A stretch of DNA of 32,242 nucleotides, from the NCBI GenBank assembly GCA_028873975.1, contig JAPPMO010000039.1, positions 1 to 32,242 of the forward strand, in the 5' to 3' direction. Shown here in pieces: positions 1 through 7,058 of the stretch (within the stretch, counting starts at the first letter, position 1; each line of letters starts with the position of its first letter). The notes below the pieces were generated by a model. That model was not told where the DNA came from. It made no database searches and saw nothing but the letters and a program-made list of their open reading frames with translations. The position numbers were made by a program, and so were the translations under genes. This stretch comes from Chloroflexota bacterium. GTDB lineage: Bacteria; Chloroflexota; Anaerolineae; Aggregatilineales; Phototrophicaceae.

Positions 1-2
1 GC

Positions 3-50
3 TGGGTCAGCGGCGATTATGTCCAGACCCGGGGCGACTGCGGGGCTTGA
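3..50 (+). CDS. Possible C-terminal end of a gene cut by the window edge
   Basis: The frame opening at base 3 reads WVSGDYVQTRGDCGA and then stops at TGA (48-50). Its composition is protein-like, unlike the arginine/alanine-rich alternatives in the other two forward frames. It would converge on galK, 51 bases away. Only 15 residues are visible and no family can be assigned, so this is a weak call. Confidence 0.25.
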   Translation, partial: WVSGDYVQTRGDCGA

Positions 51-101
51 CAGGCGAGAGAGCCGCGCTTTGGGGCAATCCCGCCGCTCGCGCGCGGCGC
101 G

Positions 102-1262
102 CTAAGGATAAATCTTTTCCGCGCCGCGACTGGCGCCGGTGACGGTCAGGATCGGCTCGTTTCCCGTCGCATCGCGATAACAGGCGCCGACCCGCGCCAG
201 GAATGACTCAACGCCGTCGGCGCCCGCCAGAGCCACAGCGCAGCCGCCGAAGCCGGCGCCGGTCATGCGCGCGCCGTAGCAAGCCGCGTCGGCATTGGCG
301 CAAGCGACGATGGCGTCCAGCGCCGGACTGGATACTTCGAAGTCGTCGCGCAAGCTGATATGGCTGGCGATCATCAGTTGACCCAGGGTTGCGGCATCGC
401 CGGCGAGCATGGCAGCGCGGGCGCGCAGCGTCCGTTCGTTTTCAGTGATGACATGACGAGCCCGCGCCCGCATCACTGGCGCCAGCTCTTGTTTGCGCCG
501 CGCGAACAAGTCGCCATCGACATCGCGCAGGGCTTTGACGCCAAAATGCCGCGCCGCCGCCTCGCATTGCGCGCGCCGCTCGTTGTAGGCCGAATCGACC
601 AAGCCGCGGCGGGTATTGGTATCCAGAATGACCATCACCGTATCCGGCGGCAGCGGCGCGGAGGCCGTCTCCAGGCTGCGGCAGTCGATGAGCAGGGCGC
701 GATCCCGCAGGCCGGCGGCGGAGATCATCTGGTCCATGATGCCGCACTGGACTCCCAGCCACGCGTTCTCGGCGGCTTGACAAGCCAGCGCCATGGACCT
801 GGCATCCCATTCAAAAGCGGAAACTTCATAAAAGGCGCGCGCCGTCGTCAGCTCCAATGCAGCCGACGACGACAGTCCCGAGCCGATGGGAACATCGCCG
901 CCGACGACGCCTTCCCAGCCGCGCAAATCATAACCGCGCTCTTGGAGCGACCAAGCCACGCCGACGAGATAGTCGATCCACTTTGTTTCTGTCGGGCTCG
1001 GCAGAGCGTCCAGCGCGAATTCGCGCCGGTCGTCCATGTCCAGTGAAATGGCAAGTACCTTGTTGTCGGCGCGTGGACGCAGGGCGATGTACGTCGCGCG
1101 GTCGATGGCCATGGGGAAGACGAAGCCGTCGTTGTAGTCCGTGTGCTCGCCGATGAGGTTGACCCGTCCCGGCGCGCGGACGATGCAGGCCGGCTCGTCG
1201 CCGAATTCGGCTCGAAATCGCGTTTGGACTCTTTCCCGCTGCGTCACGGTCGCTCGCTTCAT
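102..1262 (-). CDS. galK: Galactokinase
   Basis: Phosphorylates alpha-D-galactose to galactose 1-phosphate with ATP, the first committed step of the Leloir pathway, in the cytoplasm. The 386-residue protein has the usual family length. The N-terminal galactokinase signature GRVNLIGEHTDYNDG lies near residues 32-46, the GHMP-kinase ATP loop GSGLSSSAALE near 127-137, and the C-terminal GHMP motif ARMTGAGFGGCAVAL near 330-344. The ATG at 1262 places the signature at the expected distance from the N terminus, although the ribosome-binding site is weak. No other Leloir gene (galT, galE) is adjacent; the gene looks monocistronic, next to a secreted protein gene on the same strand that has its own terminator between them. 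Confidence 0.96.
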   Translation of the reverse strand: MKRATVTQRERVQTRFRAEFGDEPACIVRAPGRVNLIGEHTDYNDGFVFPMAIDRATYIALRPRADNKVLAISLDMDDRREFALDALPSPTETKWIDYLVGVAWSLQERGYDLRGWEGVVGGDVPIGSGLSSSAALELTTARAFYEVSAFEWDARSMALACQAAENAWLGVQCGIMDQMISAAGLRDRALLIDCRSLETASAPLPPDTVMVILDTNTRRGLVDSAYNERRAQCEAAARHFGVKALRDVDGDLFARRKQELAPVMRARARHVITENERTLRARAAMLAGDAATLGQLMIASHISLRDDFEVSSPALDAIVACANADAACYGARMTGAGFGGCAVALAGADGVESFLARVGACYRDATGNEPILTVTGASRGAEKIYP

Positions 1263-1343
1263 TCCGGGTCAGCTGTCATGCGTGCAGGCGAGCTAAATGT
1301 AACATATTTTCTGGTGTTGTCGCACTGTTAGCAGAGCATGTTG

Positions 1344-1374
1344 GAAAAGAGCCGTCCTGACTTAGAGCGGCTCT
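1344..1374 (-). terminator. Rho-independent terminator after the FN3-like gene
   Basis: On the minus strand AGAGCCG and CGGCTCT form a perfect 7-bp stem (1348-1354 with 1368-1374), followed directly by TTTTCC. It sits 18 bases after the stop codon of the 1392-1811 gene and before galK. Confidence 0.65.
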
Positions 1375-1391
1375 CGAGCGACTTGGCTGCT

Positions 1392-1811
1392 TTATTTCCT
1401 GGTGCGAATCTTTTTAATGATCTGGGCGCCGGTATTGCCTTCAGCATCAATCGCGCGCACCCGAGCTCTGATGGTCTGATCGCGCCCTAAATCGCACCAA
1501 AGCACGGATCTGCGGAAGCCGTAGTCATGCGCCCAGCCGTTCGCAGTACTGGCTAATTCTTTCCAATTTCTCCAGCCGCGAAGTTGGTCTTCTTTGCGCG
1601 CCTTGTCGCTATATTGGAGCGCGCCGGGACCTCTTCTGGTCAACCGGATCTGATAGTCGGCGGCGCCGGCTACCTCGTCCCACATAATGAATATGCAGTC
1701 GCGGCCATGCTTTTCCACGAAGAGACCCGCGGGTTTGGGAAGCTCGGTCTGGGCGGAAGCGGGACTCAAGAGAAAACTGAACACGATGGTAAGAAGCATA
1801 ATGTAACGCAT
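1392..1811 (-). CDS. Small secreted protein with fibronectin-III-like fold
   Basis: A 139-residue protein of unknown function. It begins with a typical Sec signal peptide (MRYIMLLTIVFSFLLSPASA, cleavage after ASA likely). The remainder resembles one fibronectin type III module: PKPAGLFVEK, then WDEVAGAADYQIRL, and near the end RVRAIDAEGNTG, the pattern of a Trp-containing B strand, a Tyr in strand C and the closing strand. The start at 1811 is preferred over the longer frame to 1901 because GGAG lies 7 bases upstream and the signal peptide then begins at once. There are three cysteines at most and no anchoring sequence, so it is likely released or periplasm-like. The fold assignment is inference from pattern. 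Confidence 0.7.
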   Translation of the reverse strand: MRYIMLLTIVFSFLLSPASAQTELPKPAGLFVEKHGRDCIFIMWDEVAGAADYQIRLTRRGPGALQYSDKARKEDQLRGWRNWKELASTANGWAHDYGFRRSVLWCDLGRDQTIRARVRAIDAEGNTGAQIIKKIRTRK

Positions 1812-1854
1812 GGCATAGCTCCAAAATGCGAATGGATAAAATATACGAACAGCA

Positions 1855-1882
1855 GTTTTACATTGTTTCGCTGAGATGTCAA
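1855..1882 (-). promoter_or_regulatory. Candidate promoter of the FN3-like gene
   Basis: Minus strand: consensus -35 TTGACA (1877-1882) and a weaker -10 TAAAAC (1855-1860), with a 16-base spacer. It lies in AT-rich sequence about 45 bases before the chosen start codon. Confidence 0.35.
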
Positions 1883-2026
1883 TAATTAAACGAATATTCA
1901 TTTAATAGCGATATTGCAAGATCTTCTCGACTATCGCTGCCGCCGAGCGGCTACATTTTGCCAGATTCATGTGATATTCGACGGATATTGATTTTGATGT
2001 GATTGCGTATACCCCCATTGCCGCAT

Positions 2027-2055
2027 TTGAAAAATTCGGCAAAACTCGACATAAT
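2027..2055 (+). promoter_or_regulatory. Candidate sigma-70 promoter of the xanthine dehydrogenase-type gene
   Basis: TTGAAA (2027-2032) and CATAAT (2050-2055) are separated by 17 bases. The site is about 100 bases upstream of the ATG at 2157, in an AT-rich intergenic stretch. No further operator is obvious. Confidence 0.5.
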
Positions 2056-2156
2056 AGCAGCTACAGTCGCAGGTCGTGACGCGCGGCGTTAGGTCGAGTG
2101 AACCTATCGAAAAGTGCCTGGTGTGCTGAACGCATATTAGATAGGAGACGCTTCTG

Positions 2157-4880
2157 ATGATTGAATTCATGCTTAACGGACAAGCGACGCGCTACGACGG
2201 CGACCCCGACCGCGCGCTGATGAATGTCCTGCGCGAGGACCTGGGCATCATCTCCCCCAAAGACGGCTGCGCCCCGCAAGCCGCTTGCGGCTGCTGCGTG
2301 GTGCAGGTCGATGACAAAGCCTTGCTCTCTTGCGTGACCAAGATGAGCAAAATCGCAGGCAAGTCGGTGACGACCACCGAAGGACTGGGCGAATATCGGC
2401 AGGGCGTTTTCGCGAACGCCTTTGTCACCGAAGGCGGCGTGCAATGCGGATTCTGCATCCCCGGCATCGTCATGCAAGCCAACAACCTGATCAACCACAA
2501 TCCCGAACCCAGCCGCGCCGAGATCGAAAAGGCGCTGACGCCGCACCTCTGCCGTTGTACCGGTTACAAGAAAATCGTCAATGCCATCGAGACGGCCGCC
2601 GATGCCATCCGCAACGAAGAAGAAGTGCCAATTCCGGAATGCGACGGGCGCATCGGCTCGCGCTTGCCCAAGTATCAGGCCGGCGATCTGGTGTTGGGGC
2701 AGCATCGCTATGTGGATGACATCCGCATGGAGGACATGAAGATCGGCGCGTTGAAATTCAGCGATCATCCGCGCGCGGTCGTCAAGTCGATGGACCTGAG
2801 CGCGGCATTGGCGCATCCGGGCGTCACCCGCATCTTCACCGCCGAGGACGTGCCGGGCGACAGGCATATCGGCTTGATAAAGCAGGACTGGCCGCTGATG
2901 ATCGGTGTCGGCGAAACCACGCGCTATGTCGGCGATGTGCTGGCGCTAGTGGTCGCGGAAAGCGACGCCTGCGCGCGGGAAGCGGTCGAGTTGATCGAAA
3001 TCGACTACGAAATCCTGGAAGCGGTCACCGATATGCACGCCGCGCTGGAGGCCGACAGCCCCTCCGTGCACGAAGGCGGCAACGTCCTTTCGCAATCCAT
3101 CACCAATCGTGGCGATCTGGAGACGGCGATGGCGGAATCGGCATATACCACCAGCGGCGTTTACGAGACGCAGATGATCGAACATGGTTTCATGGAACCG
3201 GAAGCCTGCATCGCTTATCCTAGCCCCCACCCTAAATCCCTCCCCCATAAAGAGGGAGGGACTTCTGACTATTCTAGCTCCCCTTCCCTCCCTGTGGGGG
3301 AAGGGGCTGGGGGATGGGGGATTGAAGTGCTGTCCCAGGGGCAAGGCGTCTTTGAAGATCGCGTGCAAATCGCCAAGCTGCTCGGCCTGCCGCAAGCCGA
3401 TGTGAATGTCATTTTGGTATCCAACGGCGGCGCATTCGGCGGCAAGGAAGACCTCTCGGTACAGGGTCACGCGGCGCTGGCGGCTTATCTGATCGGCGAG
3501 CCGGTGAAAGTGCGCCTGACCCGCGACGAATCGATCATCATGCACCCCAAGCGCCATCCGATCTGGATGGAGTACACCATCGGCTGCGACGACGACGGCA
3601 TGCTGACCTTCTGCAAGGGACGTTTCGTGGGCGATACCGGCGCTTACGCCTCGGTGGGCATGAAGGTGCTGGAACGCTCGGCGGGCCATGCCACCGGCGC
3701 CTATAACTTCCCGGTCACCGATATCGAAAGCACAGCCGTCTATACCAACAACCTGCCCTGCGGCGCCATGCGCGGCTTCGGCGTCAATCAAACCGCCTTC
3801 GCCCTGGAAAGCTGCATTGACGACCTCTGTGAACAGGGTGGCTTCGACCGTTGGGAATTCCGCTATCAGAATGCGCTGGATGACGGCGATATGACCGCCA
3901 CGGGCCAGGTCATCGAAGCGGGGGCCGGCGCTAAAGCCACGCTGGAAGCGGTCAAGAACGAATTCCGCGGCGCCAAGTTCGCCGGCATCGCCTGCGGCAT
4001 CAAGAACACCGGCATCGGCAATGGCATGCCCGATTCATCTCAAGTGACGGTAAGCGTGGTCTCCCAGCCCCCCACGCCCAATCAGAGGGAGGGGGGCGTC
4101 AAAGTCGTCATCGACCATGGCTGGACCGAAATGGGACAGGGCGTGCATACCATGGCGGTGCAGGCGCTGGTGACCGAGACGGGTTTGGATCCGGCGCTGG
4201 TTGAGGTCCGCGTCGAGACCGATTCCGAGATGGTGACCGGCATGACCACCGCTTCGCGGGCGACCTCGCTGATCGGCAACGCCATTATCGACGCCTGCCG
4301 CGAATTCAAAGCCGACCTGGAGACGCAGGCTTTGGAGGAACTCGTCGGCAAGCGCTACGTCGGCGCCTTCACGGTGGACTGGACCACCAAGCCCGGCGCC
4401 ATGGTCGAGAAGGTCTACACCCATTACAGCTACAGCTACGCCACGCAAGTGGTGATCCTGGACGAGGCTGGTCAAGTGGAAAAGATCATCGCCGCGCATG
4501 ACGCCGGCAAGATCTTCAACCCCACGCTCTTCGAGGGCCAACTGGAAGGCTCGATCCACATGGGCTTGGGCTATGCCATCAGCGAGGACCTGCCCATGGA
4601 AGAGGGCCGACCCAAGAGCACCATGCTGCGCAAATGCGGCATCCTGCGCGCCCGGGAAATGCCGGAGATGGAAGTTATCGGCGTCGAAGTGCCCGATCCC
4701 TACGGACCCTATGGCGCGAAAGGCGTGGGCGAGATTGGCTTGGTGCCGACCGCGGGCGCCGTCGCCAACGCGCTCTATCAATTCGATGGAGTGCGGCGGC
4801 ACAAGCTGCCGATGAAGCTGCCGCGCAAGCGTCCGCCGCGGCGCTCGAATGGACGCAATGGCAGCAACGGCAAGACTTAG
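2157..4880 (+). CDS. Fused 2Fe-2S/molybdopterin dehydrogenase, xanthine dehydrogenase type
   Basis: Molybdenum hydroxylase of the xanthine dehydrogenase family, hydroxylating a purine or similar N-heterocycle. The 907 residues hold a 2Fe-2S ferredoxin domain (Cys38, 44, 47, 59), a second all-helical 2Fe-2S domain (GVQCGFC near 95-100, CRCTGY at 132-137), the a/b hammerhead domain from about residue 165, and the molybdopterin domain with GGAFGGKED near 424-432, CGAMRGFG, and GVGEIGL, whose Glu859 matches the catalytic glutamate. AGGAGA precedes the ATG. The iron-sulfur to Mo-domain fusion resembles the proposed selenium-dependent xanthine dehydrogenases, but substrate cannot be read from sequence. 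No FAD subunit or XdhC-like maturation gene adjoins it. Residues 356-388 are an in-frame repeat insertion, and about 12 residues near 636-647 look like a second one. The gene is monocistronic, with its own promoter and terminator. Confidence 0.88.
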   Translation: MIEFMLNGQATRYDGDPDRALMNVLREDLGIISPKDGCAPQAACGCCVVQVDDKALLSCVTKMSKIAGKSVTTTEGLGEYRQGVFANAFVTEGGVQCGFCIPGIVMQANNLINHNPEPSRAEIEKALTPHLCRCTGYKKIVNAIETAADAIRNEEEVPIPECDGRIGSRLPKYQAGDLVLGQHRYVDDIRMEDMKIGALKFSDHPRAVVKSMDLSAALAHPGVTRIFTAEDVPGDRHIGLIKQDWPLMIGVGETTRYVGDVLALVVAESDACAREAVELIEIDYEILEAVTDMHAALEADSPSVHEGGNVLSQSITNRGDLETAMAESAYTTSGVYETQMIEHGFMEPEACIAYPSPHPKSLPHKEGGTSDYSSSPSLPVGEGAGGWGIEVLSQGQGVFEDRVQIAKLLGLPQADVNVILVSNGGAFGGKEDLSVQGHAALAAYLIGEPVKVRLTRDESIIMHPKRHPIWMEYTIGCDDDGMLTFCKGRFVGDTGAYASVGMKVLERSAGHATGAYNFPVTDIESTAVYTNNLPCGAMRGFGVNQTAFALESCIDDLCEQGGFDRWEFRYQNALDDGDMTATGQVIEAGAGAKATLEAVKNEFRGAKFAGIACGIKNTGIGNGMPDSSQVTVSVVSQPPTPNQREGGVKVVIDHGWTEMGQGVHTMAVQALVTETGLDPALVEVRVETDSEMVTGMTTASRATSLIGNAIIDACREFKADLETQALEELVGKRYVGAFTVDWTTKPGAMVEKVYTHYSYSYATQVVILDEAGQVEKIIAAHDAGKIFNPTLFEGQLEGSIHMGLGYAISEDLPMEEGRPKSTMLRKCGILRAREMPEMEVIGVEVPDPYGPYGAKGVGEIGLVPTAGAVANALYQFDGVRRHKLPMKLPRKRPPRRSNGRNGSNGKT
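3222..3320. repeat. Palindromic C/G-rich element inserted in frame within the dehydrogenase gene
   Basis: A 99-base stretch encoding a Ser/Pro/Gly-rich run foreign to the family, between IAYP and IEVLSQGQG. It contains two hairpins: TCCCTCCC (3237-3244) with GGGAGGGA (3254-3261), and CCCCTTCCC (3280-3288) with GGGAAGGGG (3298-3306). The outer arms are also complementary (CCCCCACCC-like with GGGGGATGGGGG). The same architecture occurs between genes at 13620-13775. The length is a multiple of three and no stop codon is introduced. Confidence 0.75.
4062..4097. repeat. Probable remnant of the same element in frame in the dehydrogenase gene
   Basis: Thirty-six bases with a C-rich arm (CCCCCCAC) and a G-rich arm (GAGGGAGGGGGG), encoding SQPPTPNQREGG immediately before VKVVIDHGWTEMGQG, where family members usually have a short loop. 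It is probably a deletion derivative of the element at 3222-3320. Assignment rests on composition and arm structure only. Confidence 0.45.
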
Positions 4881-4909
4881 GGAGCTTCTCAAAGCAATGC
4901 GAAAAGAAC

Positions 4910-4959
4910 GGGCGGCTAGCGATCAGGGTCTGCGCGACCCCGCGAGCCGCCCATTTTTT
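4910..4959 (+). terminator. Strong rho-independent terminator after the dehydrogenase gene
   Basis: GGGCGGCT (4910-4917) pairs with AGCCGCCC (4945-4952), with an inner GGGTC/GACCC stem, and is followed by ATTTTTT. It begins 29 bases after the stop codon. Confidence 0.8.
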
Positions 4960-5193
4960 GTGTTCGCCCTTTCAGGACAATGCGCGACTATTTGGCCGCC
5001 TCTTCAAAGAGATTTCGGTTATGGTTGCCGATATACATTTTGGCGGCAAGCGTCAGAATTGCCTTGCATGTATGATCCTGTGGCGGCGAATGCAATCGAA
5101 AAACAGATACATCACGAGGGAACAAGCGTCAAAAATCTGGCTAAAATCGATAGTTACCGACATCTAAACTCAATTCCTACGAAATTACCAAAT
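4960..5193. other. Gene-free AT-richer stretch at the left edge of the accessory island
   Basis: No reading frame here has protein-like composition or a ribosome-binding site. Base composition shifts toward A/T relative to the flanking metabolic genes, and this continues through the HicAB operon. That is consistent with acquired DNA. No direct-repeat boundary or integrase remnant was recognised. Confidence 0.5.
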
Positions 5194-5209
5194 GTTGCAT
5201 ATATGCAAC
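5194..5209. promoter_or_regulatory. Perfect 16-bp palindrome, candidate autoregulatory operator
   Basis: GTTGCATATATGCAAC is a perfect palindrome ending 12 bases before a TATAAT box, so it would cover the -35 region. HicB-type antitoxins and HicAB complexes commonly repress their own promoters at palindromes. Assignment to this operon is an inference. A looser related pair, TGCAGTA at 5242-5248 and again at 5254-5260, lies downstream. Confidence 0.55.
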
Positions 5210-5221
5210 TGTTTAGGTTAC

Positions 5222-5227
5222 TATAAT
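5222..5227 (+). promoter_or_regulatory. Candidate -10 box of the DUF6941-hicA-hicB operon
   Basis: A consensus TATAAT hexamer about 80 bases before the first start codon. No good -35 hexamer is found 16-18 bases upstream; that position overlaps the palindrome at 5194-5209. Confidence 0.5.
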
Positions 5228-5305
5228 GTGCCTCATACATTTGCAGTATACGATGCAGTAAACTCGGGAGTGGAAATATAGTTATCGTTGCAAAGAGTTG
5301 AAATC

Positions 5306-5710
5306 ATGAAAATCAATACCGTGCTTGTAGCGGATTACGCCATGGTTGATCCTTCAGATGGTAAGTTGGATATACTCGGTGTATTTCGACGGATTACCGC
5401 GGATTGTTTTCCCGTTACGTTACGTCGGATCTGTTTTGTTGTAATTGTTCAACAAGATCCGGATGAGACGACCGACTCCTATCGTTTCGAAGCGTTTATG
5501 GAGGATGCAGAAGGCGAGACTGTCACCACTCTTGAAGCCACATATGAATTCCCAGAAAGTACAGCTAGTCTGCCTGAATCACATGGCGTAATCTATGAGT
5601 TCGCCGAACCAACATTTGATGTCCCAGGAGAATACCGGTTCGGCGTACGGTTGAATGATGGTGAGATTACAGAATCAGTAGTAATTGAAGTTGTACGACG
5701 TGAGAAGTAA
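5306..5710 (+). CDS. DUF6941 family protein, first gene of HicAB operon
   Basis: A 134-residue protein resembling the DUF6941 family, for which I know no established function. Recognisable features are the opening VLVADYAMVDPSDGKLDILGVFRRI, quoted here as its two halves VLVADYAMVDP and DGKLDILGVFRRI, then FPVTLRRICFVV, an EDAEGE turn, and the closing PGEYRFGVRLNDGE. The whole suggests a small beta-sandwich. The ATG at 5306 is chosen over an upstream TTG because the conserved opening follows directly. Its stop codon TAA (5708-5710) abuts the ATG of the HicA-like gene at 5711, so the two are almost certainly co-transcribed and translationally coupled. No signal peptide is seen, so the protein is probably cytoplasmic. 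Its link to a toxin-antitoxin module may be functional or just positional. Confidence 0.72.
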   Translation: MKINTVLVADYAMVDPSDGKLDILGVFRRITADCFPVTLRRICFVVIVQQDPDETTDSYRFEAFMEDAEGETVTTLEATYEFPESTASLPESHGVIYEFAEPTFDVPGEYRFGVRLNDGEITESVVIEVVRREK

Positions 5711-5968
5711 ATGCCCGGGAAGGCAGATAAGAAACTAGAACAGATGCGCCAGCATCCGCGTAACTGGGCGAGGCGCGATGTTGTAAGAGTTTTGCGGCGG
5801 AAAGGATTCATTGAGGACAAGGAACGTGGACGTGGGAGTCATGTTATGTTTTATCACAAAGAATTCGAAGATTTGGATCTGTTTTTACCGTCTGATGACC
5901 CGGTAGCGATTTATGTAGTAAAACAGTTGCTAGCGTTAGCTGAAGAATTACGTAAGAGAGGAGCTTAG
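5711..5968 (+). CDS. hicA: HicA-like mRNA interferase toxin
   Basis: An 85-residue protein matching the HicA toxin family, small double-stranded-RNA-binding-fold ribonucleases that cleave mRNA until neutralised by HicB. Visible features are a basic N-terminal helix region (DKKLEQMRQHPRNWARRDVVRVL), given as DKKLEQMRQ and RNWARRDVVRVL, then KGF, and the active-site segment GRGSHVMFYH in which His44 is the expected catalytic histidine. The length is at the upper end for HicA. It starts directly at the stop codon of the DUF6941 gene and is followed two bases later by the HicB-like gene, the usual toxin-then-antitoxin order of hicAB loci. Confidence 0.82.
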   Translation: MPGKADKKLEQMRQHPRNWARRDVVRVLRRKGFIEDKERGRGSHVMFYHKEFEDLDLFLPSDDPVAIYVVKQLLALAEELRKRGA

Positions 5969-5970
5969 AC

Positions 5971-6384
5971 ATGGATCAGGCATTGCTCAAAAAGGCTAAA
6001 GTTTTGGCAGCGCGCGGTTATCAAGTTCAAGTTCAGAAGGAAGATGGTGTCGACGGTAGACCAGTGTGGGTTGCCTATGTACCCGAAATGCCGTCGTGCG
6101 TAGCATTGGGGAATTCAACGAAAAGTGCAAAAGAAGCTCTGAAGATTGTAAGAGAAGATTACATCTATTTCCGACTCAAGCGAGGCGTATCTGTGCCGGA
6201 GCCGAAGCCCGTGCCGCGCGATGCTACGATAAAAGTTGAGATTTATGAACGTCCTCGATGGTCGAACTCCACCAGGACGTATGAGGCAGTTGGTAGTACG
6301 TTGCGGACGAACCAATCGATTGCTTTTACTAGCCAACCCGCGGTGGCTTTGACTAGCAAAACTATGAATCAGCGAACTCGCTGA
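5971..6384 (+). CDS. hicB: HicB-like antitoxin
   Basis: A 137-residue protein with the partial RNase H-like fold of HicB antitoxins. Key parts are the VWVAYVPEMPSCVALGNS strand and turn near residues 33-50, the helix KSAKEALKIVREDYIYFRL, and the trailing RGVSVPEP typical of HicB. The ATG is two bases after the hicA stop and is preceded by AGAGAGGAG. The last 45 or so residues, rich in Ser, Thr and Asn, do not look like the helix-turn-helix or ribbon-helix-helix domain often found C-terminally in HicB; if so, DNA binding would need another mode. It probably binds and inhibits the HicA toxin and may act at the palindrome at 5194-5209. Confidence 0.78.
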   Translation: MDQALLKKAKVLAARGYQVQVQKEDGVDGRPVWVAYVPEMPSCVALGNSTKSAKEALKIVREDYIYFRLKRGVSVPEPKPVPRDATIKVEIYERPRWSNSTRTYEAVGSTLRTNQSIAFTSQPAVALTSKTMNQRTR

Positions 6385-6448
6385 CTTGGCTTATCAACGA
6401 CGCAGGGCTTTGGCGACCCGCTTTTCGGATACGTCACTTAACTTTACT

Positions 6449-7018
6449 TCAGTTCGGAAAAATATCGCCGACGCGCAGCTCAAAGCCGGGCAGGACAGCG
6501 CCGCCAGCCAGCGTATCGTCTTCGCGCAGCGTCACCGCGCCATCCGCCGTATGCGCCACGACCGTGCGGGTCTCGGGATAAACCAGCCAGATTAGGCGCG
6601 TGCCCGCGTTCAGCAGTTGCATCACTTTCAAATGCGTGTCGCTCGTCTTGTTGTTGGGAGAAATCACCTCGACGGCGAGGTCGGGACCCATCTCGTACCA
6701 AGTGGATTCCGGCGGATCTGGCACTCGTGAATTGCTGATAAAGGCGATGTCAATTCCACGAACGGTGTCGCGCCCAGCAGGATGTCTTTCGAGAACAAAG
6801 CCGGTTTCGGCAGCGGGTACCTCGCCAAGATCATGCTCGGCAACATGAATAGCAATCTTCACAGCCAACCGCATCGTAATGAGTCCATGTTTCCTGCTGG
6901 GTCTCGACATTTCAACGATCTCTCCTTCAACGAGTTCCAGGACGCGGTCTGCATATTCGGGCTGCTCGACAAGCTCATAGAAGCCATCGACGCTTATGTA
7001 ATGCTTTTCAAGCAACAT
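6449..7018 (-). CDS. Uma2-family PD-(D/E)XK nuclease-like protein, tandem copy A
   Basis: A 189-residue member of the Uma2 family (restriction-endonuclease-like fold, DUF820), abundant in cyanobacteria and Chloroflexota, biological role unsettled. The fold's elements are visible: the ELVEGEIVEMSRPSRKHG segment, DIAF as the first acidic motif, DLAVEVISPNN as the acidic motif in the central strand, and the lysine helix THLKVMQLLNAG, followed by RLIWLVYPETRTVV and VLPGFEL. The start at 7018 is preferred over the longer frame because it aligns residue for residue with the upstream copy at 7059-7628, which has the same length. The two genes are 40 bases apart on the same strand and probably arose by tandem duplication. 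Catalytic residues appear intact. Confidence 0.85.
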   Translation of the reverse strand: MLLEKHYISVDGFYELVEQPEYADRVLELVEGEIVEMSRPSRKHGLITMRLAVKIAIHVAEHDLGEVPAAETGFVLERHPAGRDTVRGIDIAFISNSRVPDPPESTWYEMGPDLAVEVISPNNKTSDTHLKVMQLLNAGTRLIWLVYPETRTVVAHTADGAVTLREDDTLAGGAVLPGFELRVGDIFPN

Positions 7019-7058
7019 GAAGTTTTCAACCTTCCAACATTTGTTCCTGTTCCGCAGT

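Noticed and set aside
360..1046. 228-codon open frame opposite galK
   Set aside because: Arg/His/Gln-rich shadow of a confidently identified gene, with no ribosome-binding site.
2946..3791. 281-codon open frame opposite the molybdenum hydroxylase
   Set aside because: Composition rich in His, Arg and Ala typical of the antisense of a high-GC gene; the sense strand is a clear enzyme.
2157..4880. Selenocysteine in the hydroxylase
   Set aside because: There is no in-frame TGA before the stop. In the related enzymes selenium is held to be a labile cofactor ligand, not selenocysteine.
4634..5226. Forward frames running out of the hydroxylase gene into the intergenic region
   Set aside because: They read through the terminator hairpin and have no start signal or protein-like pattern.
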